In this document: piece after piece, positions 46,017 to 57,172 of the stretch | Position numbering within the stretch: the first letter of the stretch is position 1 | Layout of the letters: each line of letters begins with the position of its first letter | Origin: Auriscalpium vulgare | Taxonomy: Eukaryota > Basidiomycota > Agaricomycetes > Russulales > Auriscalpiaceae | Assembly (NCBI GenBank): GCA_019915015.1 | Contig: JAHBBC010000026.1 | Location: 514,741 to 578,740, forward strand | DNA length: 64,000 bases | Direction: 5' to 3' | The notes under the pieces: generated by a model | What the model saw: only the letters and a program-made list of their open reading frames with translations | Told to the model about the DNA's origin: nothing | The model's database searches: none | Made by a program: the position numbers and the translations under genes

Positions 46017-47173
46017 TGATACGCCCCCAGCGCGGGTGGCTTCTGTTTTCGCATTTTTGGCACGTTCTATCGCCTCAACATCGACTATCGCAACACATCG
46101 CGCTCGCAGTTCCAGCCAAGACGCTAGCACACTTGTAGCAACACGGGCCTATACTCCTTGACGTCTCCATCGATTCTCTACCATCCAGGCCACGCAGGAT
46201 GATTGCACAAGTCCCCAAGTCATGTGTACACGCCCACCAAGTCACCAAGACGTTCTGAGCCAGCCATTAGCATTCTGTGCGCACGTCGCAATGTCTCGCG
46301 CATACATCCACATGTTGCCCTCGCCTCCCACCTCGTTCCCAGAGCGTCCTAGCGTTGCGCAGCCCCTCGACACGTCACCCACAGGTCCCAGGGTCCGGTC
46401 TAGATGCAGTGTCTCAGAGCAATGTTCCGGTTTGATGGTTTCCGATACGTCGCGATCCGCATATCTCGGAGTTTCACATGGAGATAGCACAGCCTTGCTG
46501 TTCCGATACGTCGCGATGCTTGTTTCTGATTGGATACGCCTTCTAGAATGTCTCACTATCCCCATACTTACCAGATGACTCACAGTAGCCACAGAGACAT
46601 GTTTCCCGTGTATATCTGTTGGTAGCTAGGTCACTGAATATCAGACAACTTCTCCCCTCCAGAGTCAACGTCTCAAACCTTTGCAACATCGTTTTATCGC
46701 GTTCAACATCGACCTCGACCTTCAACTTCGCAGCGCCCAAGATTATAGCCTTCACCTTCGCAGAGCCCACGTTTACAAGCCTTCAACTTCGCAGAGCACA
46801 TTGTTTTCACCTCGTCCAGCGTTATCGCGTTACGTCGCGACCTTCGTATCACCTTGTCCCCTTGTCCCCTCATCCTCGCCTTTGCTCCCCCATCGTCTCA
46901 GCCCTCCAGCAAGGTATTCTCAAGCTCGCTACACATCGCAACGTCCTGTTCCGCACCAGCAGTGTCGACTTCCATCCCAGATCACCTTGTCCATCGTCCT
47001 ATCGCCCTCCAAGTCACCTAGCGACTTCCCCCCAGCGTTCACGCCTCTCCCCGAGTCATCTGTAGGTCCTGGGACGCGCCCCCAACCTGTTACTAGCACC
47101 GCTCGAGCCAGCAGGAGTTGGTTTTGTGGTTTGTTTTGCCATCTGACCGCCTGTGCGCCGAGATAGGTCATCA
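46017..47173 (+). repeat. 3' LTR of the gypsy element
   Basis: 1157 bp, direct copy of 38302-39458. The host sequence resumes with GCGC at 47174. Confidence 0.95.
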
Positions 47174-47375
47174 GCGCAGTGCATATCAATTAGCTACCTG
47201 CTATTTAGTTTATACCCCAAATTGCAAAATGGAACGGCCAACGCTTTGTCGAGCAAGATGGGATACGATACTTTTTGCCTGAGACACCAAACAGAGACGG
47301 GCCGCGTCGCCGAGCCCGCGACGCACTACTTGCTGCCTCCTACGCTTTCCGTCATTCCTACACTTTGTTTCCGTT

Positions 47376-50300
47376 ATGATCTTTCCATGCAAAAGCTGCG
47401 GGGCTAGTTTTGGTAGCAGCGGGGCTCGCAAAAGCCATGTCAAGCAGTCAAAACAGTGCAATTGGATGGTCAACGAGCTACAGAGTCTGCCTGCGTCAAG
47501 GCAGGTTGATTACATGGATCCAAGCGATGGCGAGTCGGACCCCGAGCAGGAAGACGATAGCAATGTCTTTCAAGAACTTGACGACTTCGACAACACCGGG
47601 GCTAGCAGTCGCCCTGCCTCACCACCATCCCCTCCTCGAACCCCATCCCCAACTCCGACTCAGCCCGGCTCATCCAGTGCCTCTCAGCGAGCGCAGGCTG
47701 AGGACGATCTCGAGACAGAGCCAGCTGTTGTGGACGTGTATCCTGGAGCGGGTCGAGTGCTCTCTGTCGATGCCAAGAAGGAGGACGAGTATCGAAGACG
47801 CGTGGCAGCTGCAGATGCCAACGCCAATCCCTACCATCCCTTCCGCAGCCGCTTGGACTGGGAGGTGGCAAAGTGGGCTAAAAGCCAGGGCCCGACGCAA
47901 ACCGCGTTTTCAAAACTCCTCGACATCGACGGGGTGCGTCACATCATCTCTTCTCCTTTGCTCTTGTCTGAAATCCTATGCACCAGGTCCATGAGCGACT
48001 TGAACTCTCCTACAAGGATTCTCGCTCATTGAATCAGCTCATTGATAGCATTCCCGCCCCTGCAAAATGGCACAAGACGGAGCTGAAAATTGGCGAAGAC
48101 GACGAGGCCTATTCCCTGGTATATCGGGACCCGCTTGAATGCATCCGCTCACTCTATGGCAACGTCGCGTTCGTGGACAGCATGTCATACGCACCTCGGC
48201 GGGAGTATTCAGGCGCGACTCGCGAGGAGGAGGAGAGGCTGTACAACGAGATGTGTACGGGCGACTGGTGGCATGAGACGCAGGTGCGTCCTTGGTGCAT
48301 TTCATCCCGGCCCATAACTAATTGTATCAATCAGGCGAAGCTCCCGGGCGGCGCGACTGTGGTTCCGGTGGTCTTCAGCTCAGACAAGACGCTGCTGACA
48401 AACTTCAGTGGTGATGGCTCGGCATATCCGCTGTACCTCACCATTGGCAACATTGACAAGGACGTCCGTCGCAAGCCTTCGAATCACGCCCACATGCTCG
48501 TTGGCTACCTCCCTACACCCGACCTCAGCCACCTCTCCAAGATCGTCGCAAGCACAGTTCGCGCAAGGATCTACCACGCGGCAATGAAGATGATTGTGCA
48601 GAGCCTGGAGGCCGCCGGCCGAACGGGGGTTCAGCTCGTCGGGGGCGATGGAGCCATCCGACTCTGCTTCCCCATCCTTGCCTGCTATGTGGCCGACTTT
48701 CCAGAGCAGGCCCTCGTTGCATGCACCCGGGGCAGTCGATGCCCAAAGTGCGAGCTGCGTCGCGGTGGCTTTGGCGACCATAAACATGGATCGCCAGCGC
48801 GGCAGCAAGGGTCAACCATTCGCATTATCCGACGCGCTGCGAATGAGCCCACAGCCGCGAAGCAAGAGGATATGCTGAAGGAGGCTGGTCTCATCAACGT
48901 CACCCATCCTTTCTGGGCCAACCTTCCTCACTGCAACATACACGACACGATCACCCCCGACATCCTGCACCAGCTTTACCAAGGCATGATCAAGCATCTG
49001 CTGGGCTGGCTCTCCAACCTGATGGGCGAGGCCGAGCTCGACGCCCGGTTTCGAAGGCTTCCTGAGGCACACGGCATACGCAGGTTCCTGAACGGGATCA
49101 GCGGACTCTCGCGCGTCACCGGTGGTGAGCATAAAGAGATCTGCAAGCAGATCTTGGGGTGTTTGTTGGGGAAGGCGCCTGCGGGGGCAATTCGCGCGGC
49201 GCGTGGCCTGCTCGACTTCCTCTACATTGCCCGCTATCGCAGTCACACCGGGCAAACCATCGGGTACTTGCGAGACGCCCTGGACCTGTTCCACAGAAAC
49301 AAGAAAATATTCCTGAAGATGTCCGCCAGAGTGGGCGCGGGTGCGTTGCTCTCTATGCTATCAAGTATCCCTTTACTGATTCTGGCACACACGATAGGCG
49401 ACGGCTTCGACATCCCCAAGCTGGAGTCCCTGCAGCACTATATTCCTTCGATCTGCGCGATAGGCACGACAGACAATTGCGACACAGAAACGACGGAGCG
49501 CCTGCACATTGACTTCGCAAAGGTAGCTTATCGGGCTTCAAACAAGCGGGAGTACCTCGACCAGATGATACTCTGGCTGGAACGCAAGGAGAAGGTGGTT
49601 GCGCTGGCTGCGCAAATAGCGTGGCGATCTGGAGAGCGCCAGTCCAAGACGGCACGACGTGCTCGGGTAGCACCCTCATTGTCTTTCCCATCTGCTGCAT
49701 CGACATCAAATACAGCCGCGGCCACCCCATCCCTATATACGACGGCATCCAAAACTGATGGTCGCATCAAACTGGCCAAAACACCCGCTGTCGCATCGGT
49801 GCCCTTCGTCCAGCTCGAACAGGCGTATGGTGCGCGGGATTTCATCCCTGCCTTGCAAGCCTTTCTCAGCGAACACATCGGTGATCGCCCCAGGCGGAGC
49901 GATCGCGCACTGCCCCTGCTATTCAACTCAGTGGACGTCTGGCACAAGATCAAATTCGTCCTTCCAAATCTGCAGCTTGACGAGCTTGCCGACACAACCA
50001 ACACTGTGACAGCCAAGCCACCGACAGGAGATAACCCCGGGAGATTCGACACTGTCATCATCGATGAGGACGATAGCGTGGTCGAGCGAACGGGGGTAAA
50101 AGGTGAGCATAACGTGATCAACGTGGCAGCAATGACGCGCTAACAATACAGTAGGCCAGCGCATCGGCCGTCTGCGAGTCATATTCAAGCTACCGTGGTC
50201 CGTCAACGAAGAGCTATTCAAATCCAAGGGCGTCGATCCTCCAGGCCATCTGGTGTTTGTCGAATGGTTCTCAAGGCCCACAGAAAAGGACGGCGATACC

Positions 50301-50516
50301 GATATGTTCAAAATTTCCAAGAGCAAGAAGTCAAATGGAAAAGGATTGGTCTCGTCTGTTATCGAGGTAGAGTCCGTTCGTCGTGGATGTCATCTGATCC
50401 CTAGGTTTGGAGCTCATGCAGATAGAGCTTGGAAGTCTTCAAATGTGCTTGATCGATGTGACACATTTTTGTTGAATAACTATGCAGATCAGCATTCATT
50501 TCAATCTATTTGGTAG
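47376..50516 (+). CDS. Plavaka transposase, 976 residues, intact
   Basis: Five exons keep frame: 47376-47933, 47987-48283, 48335-49340, 49398-50102 and 50152-50516. The N-terminus is a zinc-finger-like MIFPCKSCGASFGSSGARKS followed by H and C at finger spacing, then an acidic/Pro linker and YHPFRSRLDWEVAKWAKSQG. The core has NFSGDGSAYPLYLTIGNIDK, AHMLVGYLPTPDL, VGGDGAIRLCFPILACYVAD, CPKCELRRG, IHDTITPDILHQLYQGMIKH, TTDNCDTETTERLHIDFAK and QMILWLERKEKV. The C-terminus is FVEWFS...MFKISKSK and SNVLDRCDTFLLN. This order matches Plavaka, a CACTA-related group known from basidiomycetes. It would cut the element at its ends. Start ATG lies 202 bp after the gypsy LTR, so its promoter is short or altered by the insertion. 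Confidence 0.92.
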
Positions 50517-50519
50517 CAG

Positions 50520-50859
50520 CTTGGTCAATCAAATATATTTGCTGTACTGTCCATCTTATTTCTGAGGGTCACAAAGGGCTGTGATATCTAAGTATCAGCT
50601 GGACTCTGTAGGGGGTTGTAGTATACATAGCAGAGTATGTTGGCTGTGTAGATAACATAGCTCATGTAGCAGAGTATGTGGGCTGTGTAGCTGCTGTAGC
50701 AAACTTATGCTGCTCTATAGGACTACCATAGTGGGCTGTGGAGGCTGCATAGTACACATTGCAGATGTTGACATAGTGGCACTACATAGATAGGCCTTCA
50801 TGCACTATAGCCTACACATATTTGTGCTGGAGCTATGTAGGAAAAGATTTTTCCTGATG
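50520..50859. repeat. Right subterminal and terminal repeats of the large Plavaka element
   Basis: Words such as gctgtgtag, catgtagcagagtatg, actacatag and gctatgtagg recur, mirroring the left end. tgttggctgtgtag and gtgggctgtgtagc are direct repeats within it. It ends cctgatg at 50859, followed by TCT. Confidence 0.75.
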
Positions 50860-50862
50860 TCT

Positions 50863-51674
50863 CCCTGTCCCGCTCTCCTCGTCTGGCCGCGACGATGCAA
50901 CCGACGGTGAAGAAGCTGAGCAGCAAGGCGAAGCCGTGCGGACTGCCATAAGTAGCTGGATAATGGGCTCTCTGAGCCTGCACTGGTGTCGGTCTGATGG
51001 TTGCAGAGCCGATAGCCCATCGCGCACCCACTCCGCGTGCTGCGACCGCGGAGTCGGCCGCCGCGTCCGGAGAGGACATCTGGGTGCCCTGAACACGGGA
51101 TTGCGGGTACATCGTAGGCAGGGCTGGACGCGCCGCTCCCGTCAGCCCGTGGTCGACGCTCTGGCCACAGACCAGAAGCGGTGGGGCGACAGCGGCGCGC
51201 GCGGACGCGGATGGCATGACGAGCACCGCGGAGGCCTGAGGATGTTGATCTGGCATGAATGTCAGCAGACCACCAAGGACGCACAGCGCCGCGCTGCGGA
51301 CACACCTTATAGTGCCCGGTCTCGGCAGCTCGAGCGCGTGGATGCTGCCCTCGGCCTACTCGCTGGCGCGGTTTATTCTGTGCGGGCTGCTGCGAATTTG
51401 CGGCCGTGAACAACAGGCAGGATCCACCGTCCGAATGCGGTGCCAGCGTAGCAACGCGTGCGTGGGCCGGGTTGGACGAGCCGCTCCAGGCCGCTCCTTG
51501 TGTCGCAGAGCCAGAGGCATCTTCAGCGCGGTTAGAGGGGGTATGCTGATGGCGATGTTGTGTGCGCGGACGCGCGACCGCTTTTCGAGCTTTGGCTGGT
51601 TCTAATAGAGCGCTGATATCAGCAGGGTGTTGACACGTGGGATTCAAGCCATGAACACACCTCAGTGCCGTCAC
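50863..51674 (-). pseudogene. Coding-like sequence interrupted by the large element
   Basis: The frame 50798-51256 (minus) reads SPHGFALLLSFFTVGCIVAA, then RRGERDRE and enters the element's end. Continuing it into the left flank after removing the element keeps it open to a stop at 29765 (see finding). A second, longer frame (50805-51674) overlaps in another phase and is less convincing. No domain recognised. Confidence 0.35.
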
Positions 51675-53104
51675 GCCCGGTCAACTACGCGCATTGTGGA
51701 CCCCGGCGTGGGATGCATCCGTCAGAGGTCAGCGACTCCCTACCCCGAACGCCGGACTTCTCGTGGCCGATGTTGTTGCAGCAGAAGGTGGAGGACATGC
51801 ATGTGAATGGAGTAGCGGCTACAAGACGCGACTTTCAGTGACAAGGGCGACAACGATGTTGTTCACGACACACCTCATTCTCGAGTCTTCGCAATCTTTC
51901 CTCCGGCTGGGTTCAAACTGGGTTCAAGCTGTTGGGCGTTGGCGCGCGTGGGAGACGTCCAACGGAGGGCAGCAGCGCGAGTTGCTGTTGAGTTGCTGCG
52001 ATCAACTCTGAGAGTGCGCCGGGAGAGGAAGTTGAAAGGCACGAGTGCAGCGGAACAGGAGCTTTGGATGTGCAGAAAGCGAGTAAAAGGTAGCAGCGGC
52101 AGCATATCAGACGGGCGTGAGGGACTTTGCGTGGGACGCTCGCCGGGCGGGCTGTATGCGCCTGACTCTGACGCGTCGCATCGCGCTTTCAAAGTCCGCT
52201 CCTCACCCCCGTATACTTATATAGCACCGTGGAGCGCATACACTCTTTCGATGCTCCTTCCATCCCTCCTTCATCCTGCCAGTACCCGTCTGCCCGCCTG
52301 CGTGCATCCCTCGCTGCCGCCAAGTCTCTTCAATTGCATAATCCTGCCGGTAAGTGCTCTTGCGCTCACATTATCCGTGTGCCGACTGACAATGTGTTAT
52401 CCAAGGTTCTTTCACTGCATCGAAGAGTCGGATCTCTAGGTAAGCGCATATATATGCGCCGTCATTCAGCGCTGATGGCTTCTGCAGTTTCTCGGCTCTT
52501 GGTCGCTGGAACCTGCGCGGCTCCCTAGGTATGTGACATATCCTTCTCGACTTCCCGCTCTGACAGCACATCTGCAGCATCACGTTGGCGACGACTTTCA
52601 CGAGGTCATAAGGTACGCTCGTTCCTTACGACTCACTTTTTTCAGTGGTCTAACATCCGTTCCAGTGCCTCCAACATTCATCAACACTTACCACCCTTCC
52701 TCGTAGTATCGGCTATAATATAATTGCCCCCTAGTACCGGAAACCAGCGCATTACAGCGAAAGGTCGGGTTATAGCCATTAATAGTGGTGTTCAGAGTTG
52801 ATGATTCTCGCCGCTTATGACATCGATTTTCGACTCGATTGTACCGTAGATTATGCACAATAATCTTCCCTTAATCTGACGATAATCGTTTGCAACTCTG
52901 AATGACCCAATCGGACGAGCACGTCTGGCTAGATTCTGAGTAATTTCTGACCATCGGACATGGACATGCATCACATACTGATACAGCCGGTCCGCTCATC
53001 TTGAACTGCATTTACTACACTACACTAAGTACTAGAGTCGTGCCCCCATGTGCCTCATCGCGGCGAATGCAGCGCCTGCCAAGCAATCAGAGTCATTGAA
53101 GGAC
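51675..53104. other. No confident gene
   Basis: Short frames only. A possible leader with TATA-like tatatagcacc lies at 52217, followed by short exon-like pieces ending near 52530, but no protein of note results. Confidence 0.4.
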
Positions 53105-53640
53105 TCATTCCTCAACGCCTCTTGGTCTCAGCGACGTTTGCATGCCACAGCGGACTTTAAATAATTCCGACTCCGATATAAGACGCGCGAAGCCTGAAGG
53201 GCGCGCCGCCGTGTCTCTCATTTGAAGCTTGACCACCACCACCATCCAACCCGTGTCCTGGACGTGAGCTCTGTGGGTCGCGCTGTGCTCCCGTAGCCGG
53301 GTCTGCACGCGTGGGACCATAGAGTCTCGGTGCTTGCACATGGTTGATGAGTAAGAGGTGCCTAGGCAGTGGTACGCCGGTACAGATCGCGGCGAGCGTC
53401 TGGCGGGAAGCCCAGATGCCTTGAGACTGCATGGAGAGCACGGAGAGCTGCATGCTGCGCAGCAGCGCGAGCAGGTCCGTGTCGAGCCCGTCGCCCACGG
53501 GCGCGCAGTCCGCGCTGGCGTCTGCGTCCGTGCCCGCGCCTGTATCATCACCGCGCGAGCGATGCCTTGTCAGCGACGACGTGCGCGTTGCACGGCCCAA
53601 CCCACCCGTCGTGCAAGCAGCCTGCTGGTCCGCGCTCAAG
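53105..53640 (-). repeat. Dispersed repeat, copy 2 (related to 1632-2252)
   Basis: The minus frame at 53157-53639 shares HLLLINHVQAPRLYGPTRAD and ATGAQ..PQSS.PGH with the plus frame at 1632-2252. Its 3' end (53150-53165) matches 55418-55440. Confidence 0.65.
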
Positions 53641-54075
53641 AAATTCTGAAAATGTCGTGGCCGTGGCGCGCCTCCATGGGTGAGGCCCCAACTTGCGGTT
53701 GGACGATACGCTCAGACGCGCACAGCTCGAACAGCCGTGCGCAAGACAGACCGACACGCGCGCAGCCCGAACAGCCGCGCTCAAGACAACGGTCGCGCTG
53801 AATGACTCTGCATGCGGCCACCGCGTGGACGAGCCCGGCGAGTCGCAGGCTATGGACGAGGGCGACACCGGGGATGCTCGCTCACTTTCAACGCGTGCAA
53901 GCAGCCAGCTGGGCGCGCGTCGCTCGCCTTCAAGAAGATCTGACAATGTCACGGCCGTTGCGCGCGCCCATGGGCGAGGCACCAACTAACTCCTCCAGGA
54001 CGGCGCGGACGCGCGCAGCTCGAAAAGCCGTGGTCAATACACGTCTGAAGCACCGTCGCGCTGGAGCCCTACGCT
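53611..54075 (+). repeat. Tandem repeat, two units offset by 284 bp
   Basis: gtgcaagcagcc starts both units (53611 and 53895). Then tcaagaa...tctgacaatgtc.cggcc, gcgcgc.cccatggg.gaggc, cgcgcagctcgaa.agccg, caagac/caatac and gtcgcgctg follow in order. Confidence 0.7.
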
Positions 54076-54178
54076 CGTAACTTAGTATATTGTTGGTTTC
54101 GCCGGGCAATATAGTCTTTCTTTGAAGCGCGCAGTAGGGTTTGTTTGATTTCGACATAGGTGGAATTTACACGCCCTG

Positions 54179-55014
54179 TTGGCAGCGCCCCGTCCTAACA
54201 TAGGGTATGTTCTTCGGAGTGGAAGGCAGCAGACCGGTGTTCCTCGGGGGAACTCGCGCCACGGAATGTCCGCACGCGATAGGTCGATAGTGCAGGCAAA
54301 AGAAGCCATGCCCGCGATTTCACCAAGCACACTCACACAGATCCGTGTGAACCCCTCGAAGAGCTCAAGTCTTCAACGTCCCGAGCGTTACTCCCCCCAA
54401 CACTTGCCTTTCTCCCTCTCCCATCTCGATATGGAGGGGCTCACATTTCAGGAACTGCTCGATACGATAGATGTAGAATTGGGGAGGTTCAACCCGCGTT
54501 GGCCGTTGCAGGCCCAGCTCACTTGGCTCAAGGACATAGTGGATGCGATTGTGAGTAGTGAATGGCTTTCACACCAGCTATGTTATTGACTCAGAATCAA
54601 CTCTAGAAAACAGCGATTTCAGATGACCCTGCTGGTGGGCCGTCGGTCATAACCATCCGCGTCCAGCAGCTCAGACACCTAGCAAAGCTGCACGGCAGTC
54701 CACGATGGGTGGAGGCCGCCGGAGGGCTATTCTCGGTGTGCGTGGCTTGACCCACATCCGAGCACAAACTAACGGGTGCCTTGTAGTGGCCCGTCGATGA
54801 TTACCCAGTGGTAGAAGTAGGCGAGGTGCTCCACGAAGCAAGTCAGAGTCAACCGCCGCCGTCCTTTCATGCGTACTTTGATTCGCCGGACCATCGCCGG
54901 TGGTACGTTGCACAAGAGGCACACCGGGCAGTCGAGGCCCAGGAGCGAGAAGAGGAGTTGGCGCGTTCCATCGACGAGATTCAATGGCGGAGGATGCACG
55001 CGGGGGGCCCTTAG
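54179..55014 (+). CDS. Unknown protein, 242 residues (start may be 54431)
   Basis: Exons 54179-54550, 54607-54735 and 54787-55014 join in phase through 56- and 51-nt introns. The part from ATG 54431 looks best: MEGLTFQELLDTIDVELGRF, RWPLQAQLTWLKDIVDAI | KTAISDDPAGGPSVITIRVQ, RWVEAAGGLFS | WPVDDYPVVEVGEVLHEAS, DSPDHRRWYVAQEAHRAVEA and REEELARSIDEIQW, ending in a helical, charged tail. The upstream 84 codons are in frame but basic and Ser-rich, so they may be leader. No family recognised. It is the only apparently intact gene right of the large element. Confidence 0.65.
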
Positions 55015-57172
55015 GGCAGTGACTAGGAAGGCGACCCCTCGCGTCCCTGTCGCCCCTATTACCTGCCTTTGTCGTATCGTTTACTATATGTATATACAAA
55101 GAACTAAGGGATGTGAAGGAGCGGTCAGAGAGAGGTATGTGGTCGTATGTAGGAGGTGGGGGCCGTACGTGGAGAGCCGACGTTGCTGGCCTACTTCCGC
55201 ATCAACTAGCGCAGCGCGGCCGCATGCTGCGCTGCACTTCTTCGTCCAGATTGGCGTAGGCCCGAAGTCCTGGGGTGACGCGCTCGACCGGCCTGTGGAT
55301 TTGATTCGCACGTCCGCGCAGGCTACAGCGGACCAGCCGCGAAGACATGTGGGCAGGCTTCAACTTGGGCGCCTGGAACCATGACCCAAAACTTAAAAGC
55401 GTAGCAGCCACGGCGGACTTTCAAAGTTCGGGACTCCGACACAAGACGCGTGAAAGGCTCGTCTCGGCGCGTCTCAGGCTCATGTCTCTCTCTTGACAGA
55501 ACAGTGGCAAAGACACCTTCCATCTCCCAGATAGGACGTCCCGTGCGGAATTACCTGCGTGATCTTGAAGACCTGGCAGACAGCGTTGGTCGTACTTCTC
55601 GCGACGAGACCTTGTTGTGCGTTTCTGGCAGGGCGCCGACCAGTACTTGCGGATCAAGTGGGCCGAGAACGGCTATGATAGTCGTCGTCCATCGGCGAGC
55701 TTAAGCAGTCCGCTGACCGCTTCGAAAAGGCAGCAAAGATGCGTGATGCTGAGGAAAGCCGGGGGCTCAGTGACCACGGCGCGGACTATTCCGAGGATGA
55801 CTCGTTGTCATCAACGTCCACTTCTGAAATGCACAACTAGAGAGAACGCTCATCAATGCCAAAATGAGGAAACTCTGAAAACAACCACAGGACCTTGACA
55901 CGCGAGCAGATGAATGAGTATCGCTCGACTGGCAAGTGCGGCATTTTGCGCAGGACTGCCCGGCGCGCCTGACTTGCGCCTGACGGCCAAACCAACCGCG
56001 TCGCTGCGCGCCAATACCGTGGATTTTCATGAACTTGCAAGGCTCGGACTGCCGATTCACTTGGTGTCATGATGGTCCAGCCAGTTGTAGATGATCTGGA
56101 ACGGAACGGCGCACGCAAGTGCATGAGATTAATACATTTTCGCGGGTACTGCGTGAGAGCGTACCGTTCGTTCATGACTACTACGACGATCCTTCCAAGT
56201 ATCCAACGTGCCCCGAGCGCTTCACGATGGGTCCGCAACCCGGATGTCCTGGAAAATTCGTCCTATGGGACTGGCAAACGCTGGATGACCATGTCGCGAC
56301 TCGCGAGCAATTGAAGGAACAAACTTCGATTTGTGCACCTGGATTCATGAAAAGGCGAAAATCGAAGACGTGCTGAAGGTTGGACTCCCTATTATGGCGC
56401 ACCCGGACCTCCCCAAACCCGCACAGTTGGACGGAATATTTGGGCTGAACGCCCCGTCTCCTCAGCTCTCAGCTCTATGCCAACGGACGATGCAAGCGTG
56501 AACCACTTATGGACATACGTTCACAGCTTGTTCACACCGAGCTCTTGCACGGCGTACCGTACTAACTCGATGTCATTCGCAGCCAGCTCATTCTTGTCAA
56601 TCAAACGGGCTGGAAAGGGTAGCTGGCTAGGAGGTAAAGTGCTCGCTCTTTTGCTACTGTAGGGGATACGCTAACTACGTCCTAAACTAAGCGCGTCCAA
56701 GCACCGCTCCGTCGTGCTTACTTGAGCCTGTATTGTGGGGAACGACAGGTGCATTCTTGATGTCTACTCTCATCACCGATTCCTGGTCGAGGCGTGCGAG
56801 CCCGACTATCTCCTGGTGACCGACGAATGCGTGCAACACGAATAGGAGTTGGCGCTCGATGAAGCCTGCTCGCTCGGCTTCTGCGCCGCATTCTGGCTTG
56901 AGCAGGCCTATCGTCGGTTGCTGGAGGTACCCATGGACCCATGAAAATTTACCACCCCGCCCCGCAGTACGTAGCTCGACTCACGACGCACCCGAATACA
57001 CCGACAACATACATGCCACGCCATTGCCATTGCCAACGTCGACGTATTAACATACAAGTAACAATTCGCAAACTTGGAAGAGCTCTAGAAATTCGTGTGT
57101 AAGCATGTGCGAGCGATGCAACCGAGGGCCGAGGCCACAGCTTACATTTTGACGGCAGCCGCGGTGCTGTTT
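55015..57172. other. Degenerate region with short coding-like fragments
   Basis: 55380-55500 repeats the tail of the dispersed repeat (cggactttcaaagtt.gggactccgac.caagacgcg). A plus frame near 55700-55840 reads LKQSADRFEKAAKMRDAEES and an acidic end. Near 56119-56504 two plus frames in sequence (FVHDYYDDPSKYPTCPERFT, then EGTNFDLCTWIHEKAKIEDV) look like one gene broken by a frameshift near 56310. No family named. Confidence 0.4.

Larger units (their letters stand above)
38302..47173 (+). mobile_element. Ty3/gypsy LTR retrotransposon, apparently complete and young
   Basis: Two 1157-bp LTRs (38302-39458 and 46017-47173) start TGATACGCCC and end GGTCATCA. No difference was found between them by eye, and the translated frames inside are identical. 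GCGC flanks both sides (38298-38301 and 47174-47177). Between them lie a primer-binding-site-like sequence, gag-protease, pol in the +1 frame and a polypurine tract. Domain order protease-RT-RNase H-integrase places it in Ty3/gypsy. Confidence 0.93.
29935..50859 (+). mobile_element. Large cargo-carrying Plavaka transposon, with a nested gypsy element
   Basis: Left end: CATCAGGAAATTTTACCC at 29935, then atcctatgtag. Right end read inward from 50859: CATCAGGAAAAATCTTTT, then cctacatag. Both are flanked by TCT (29932-29934 and 50860-50862), a 3-bp duplication as expected for the CACTA/EnSpm superfamily to which Plavaka belongs. Both ends are followed inward by several hundred bases rich in ctatgtag/ctacatag-like words. 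The Plavaka transposase lies against the right end. Cargo, left to right: DUF6532 gene (-), two tandem paralogues (-), unknown gene (+), TET/JBP-like dioxygenase (+). Length is 20,925 bp with the gypsy insertion, about 12,050 without it. The terminal match beyond the first ten bases is imperfect, so exact TIR length is unsettled. Confidence 0.75.

Noticed and set aside
38297..47178. 5-bp target duplication AGCGC for the gypsy element
   Set aside because: It would require the LTR to end in C; with canonical TG...CA ends the duplication is GCGC, 4 bp.
50805..51674. 289-codon minus-strand frame
   Set aside because: Ala/Arg/Ser-rich with no domain, overlaps the better frame at 50798-51256 and runs into the transposon end.
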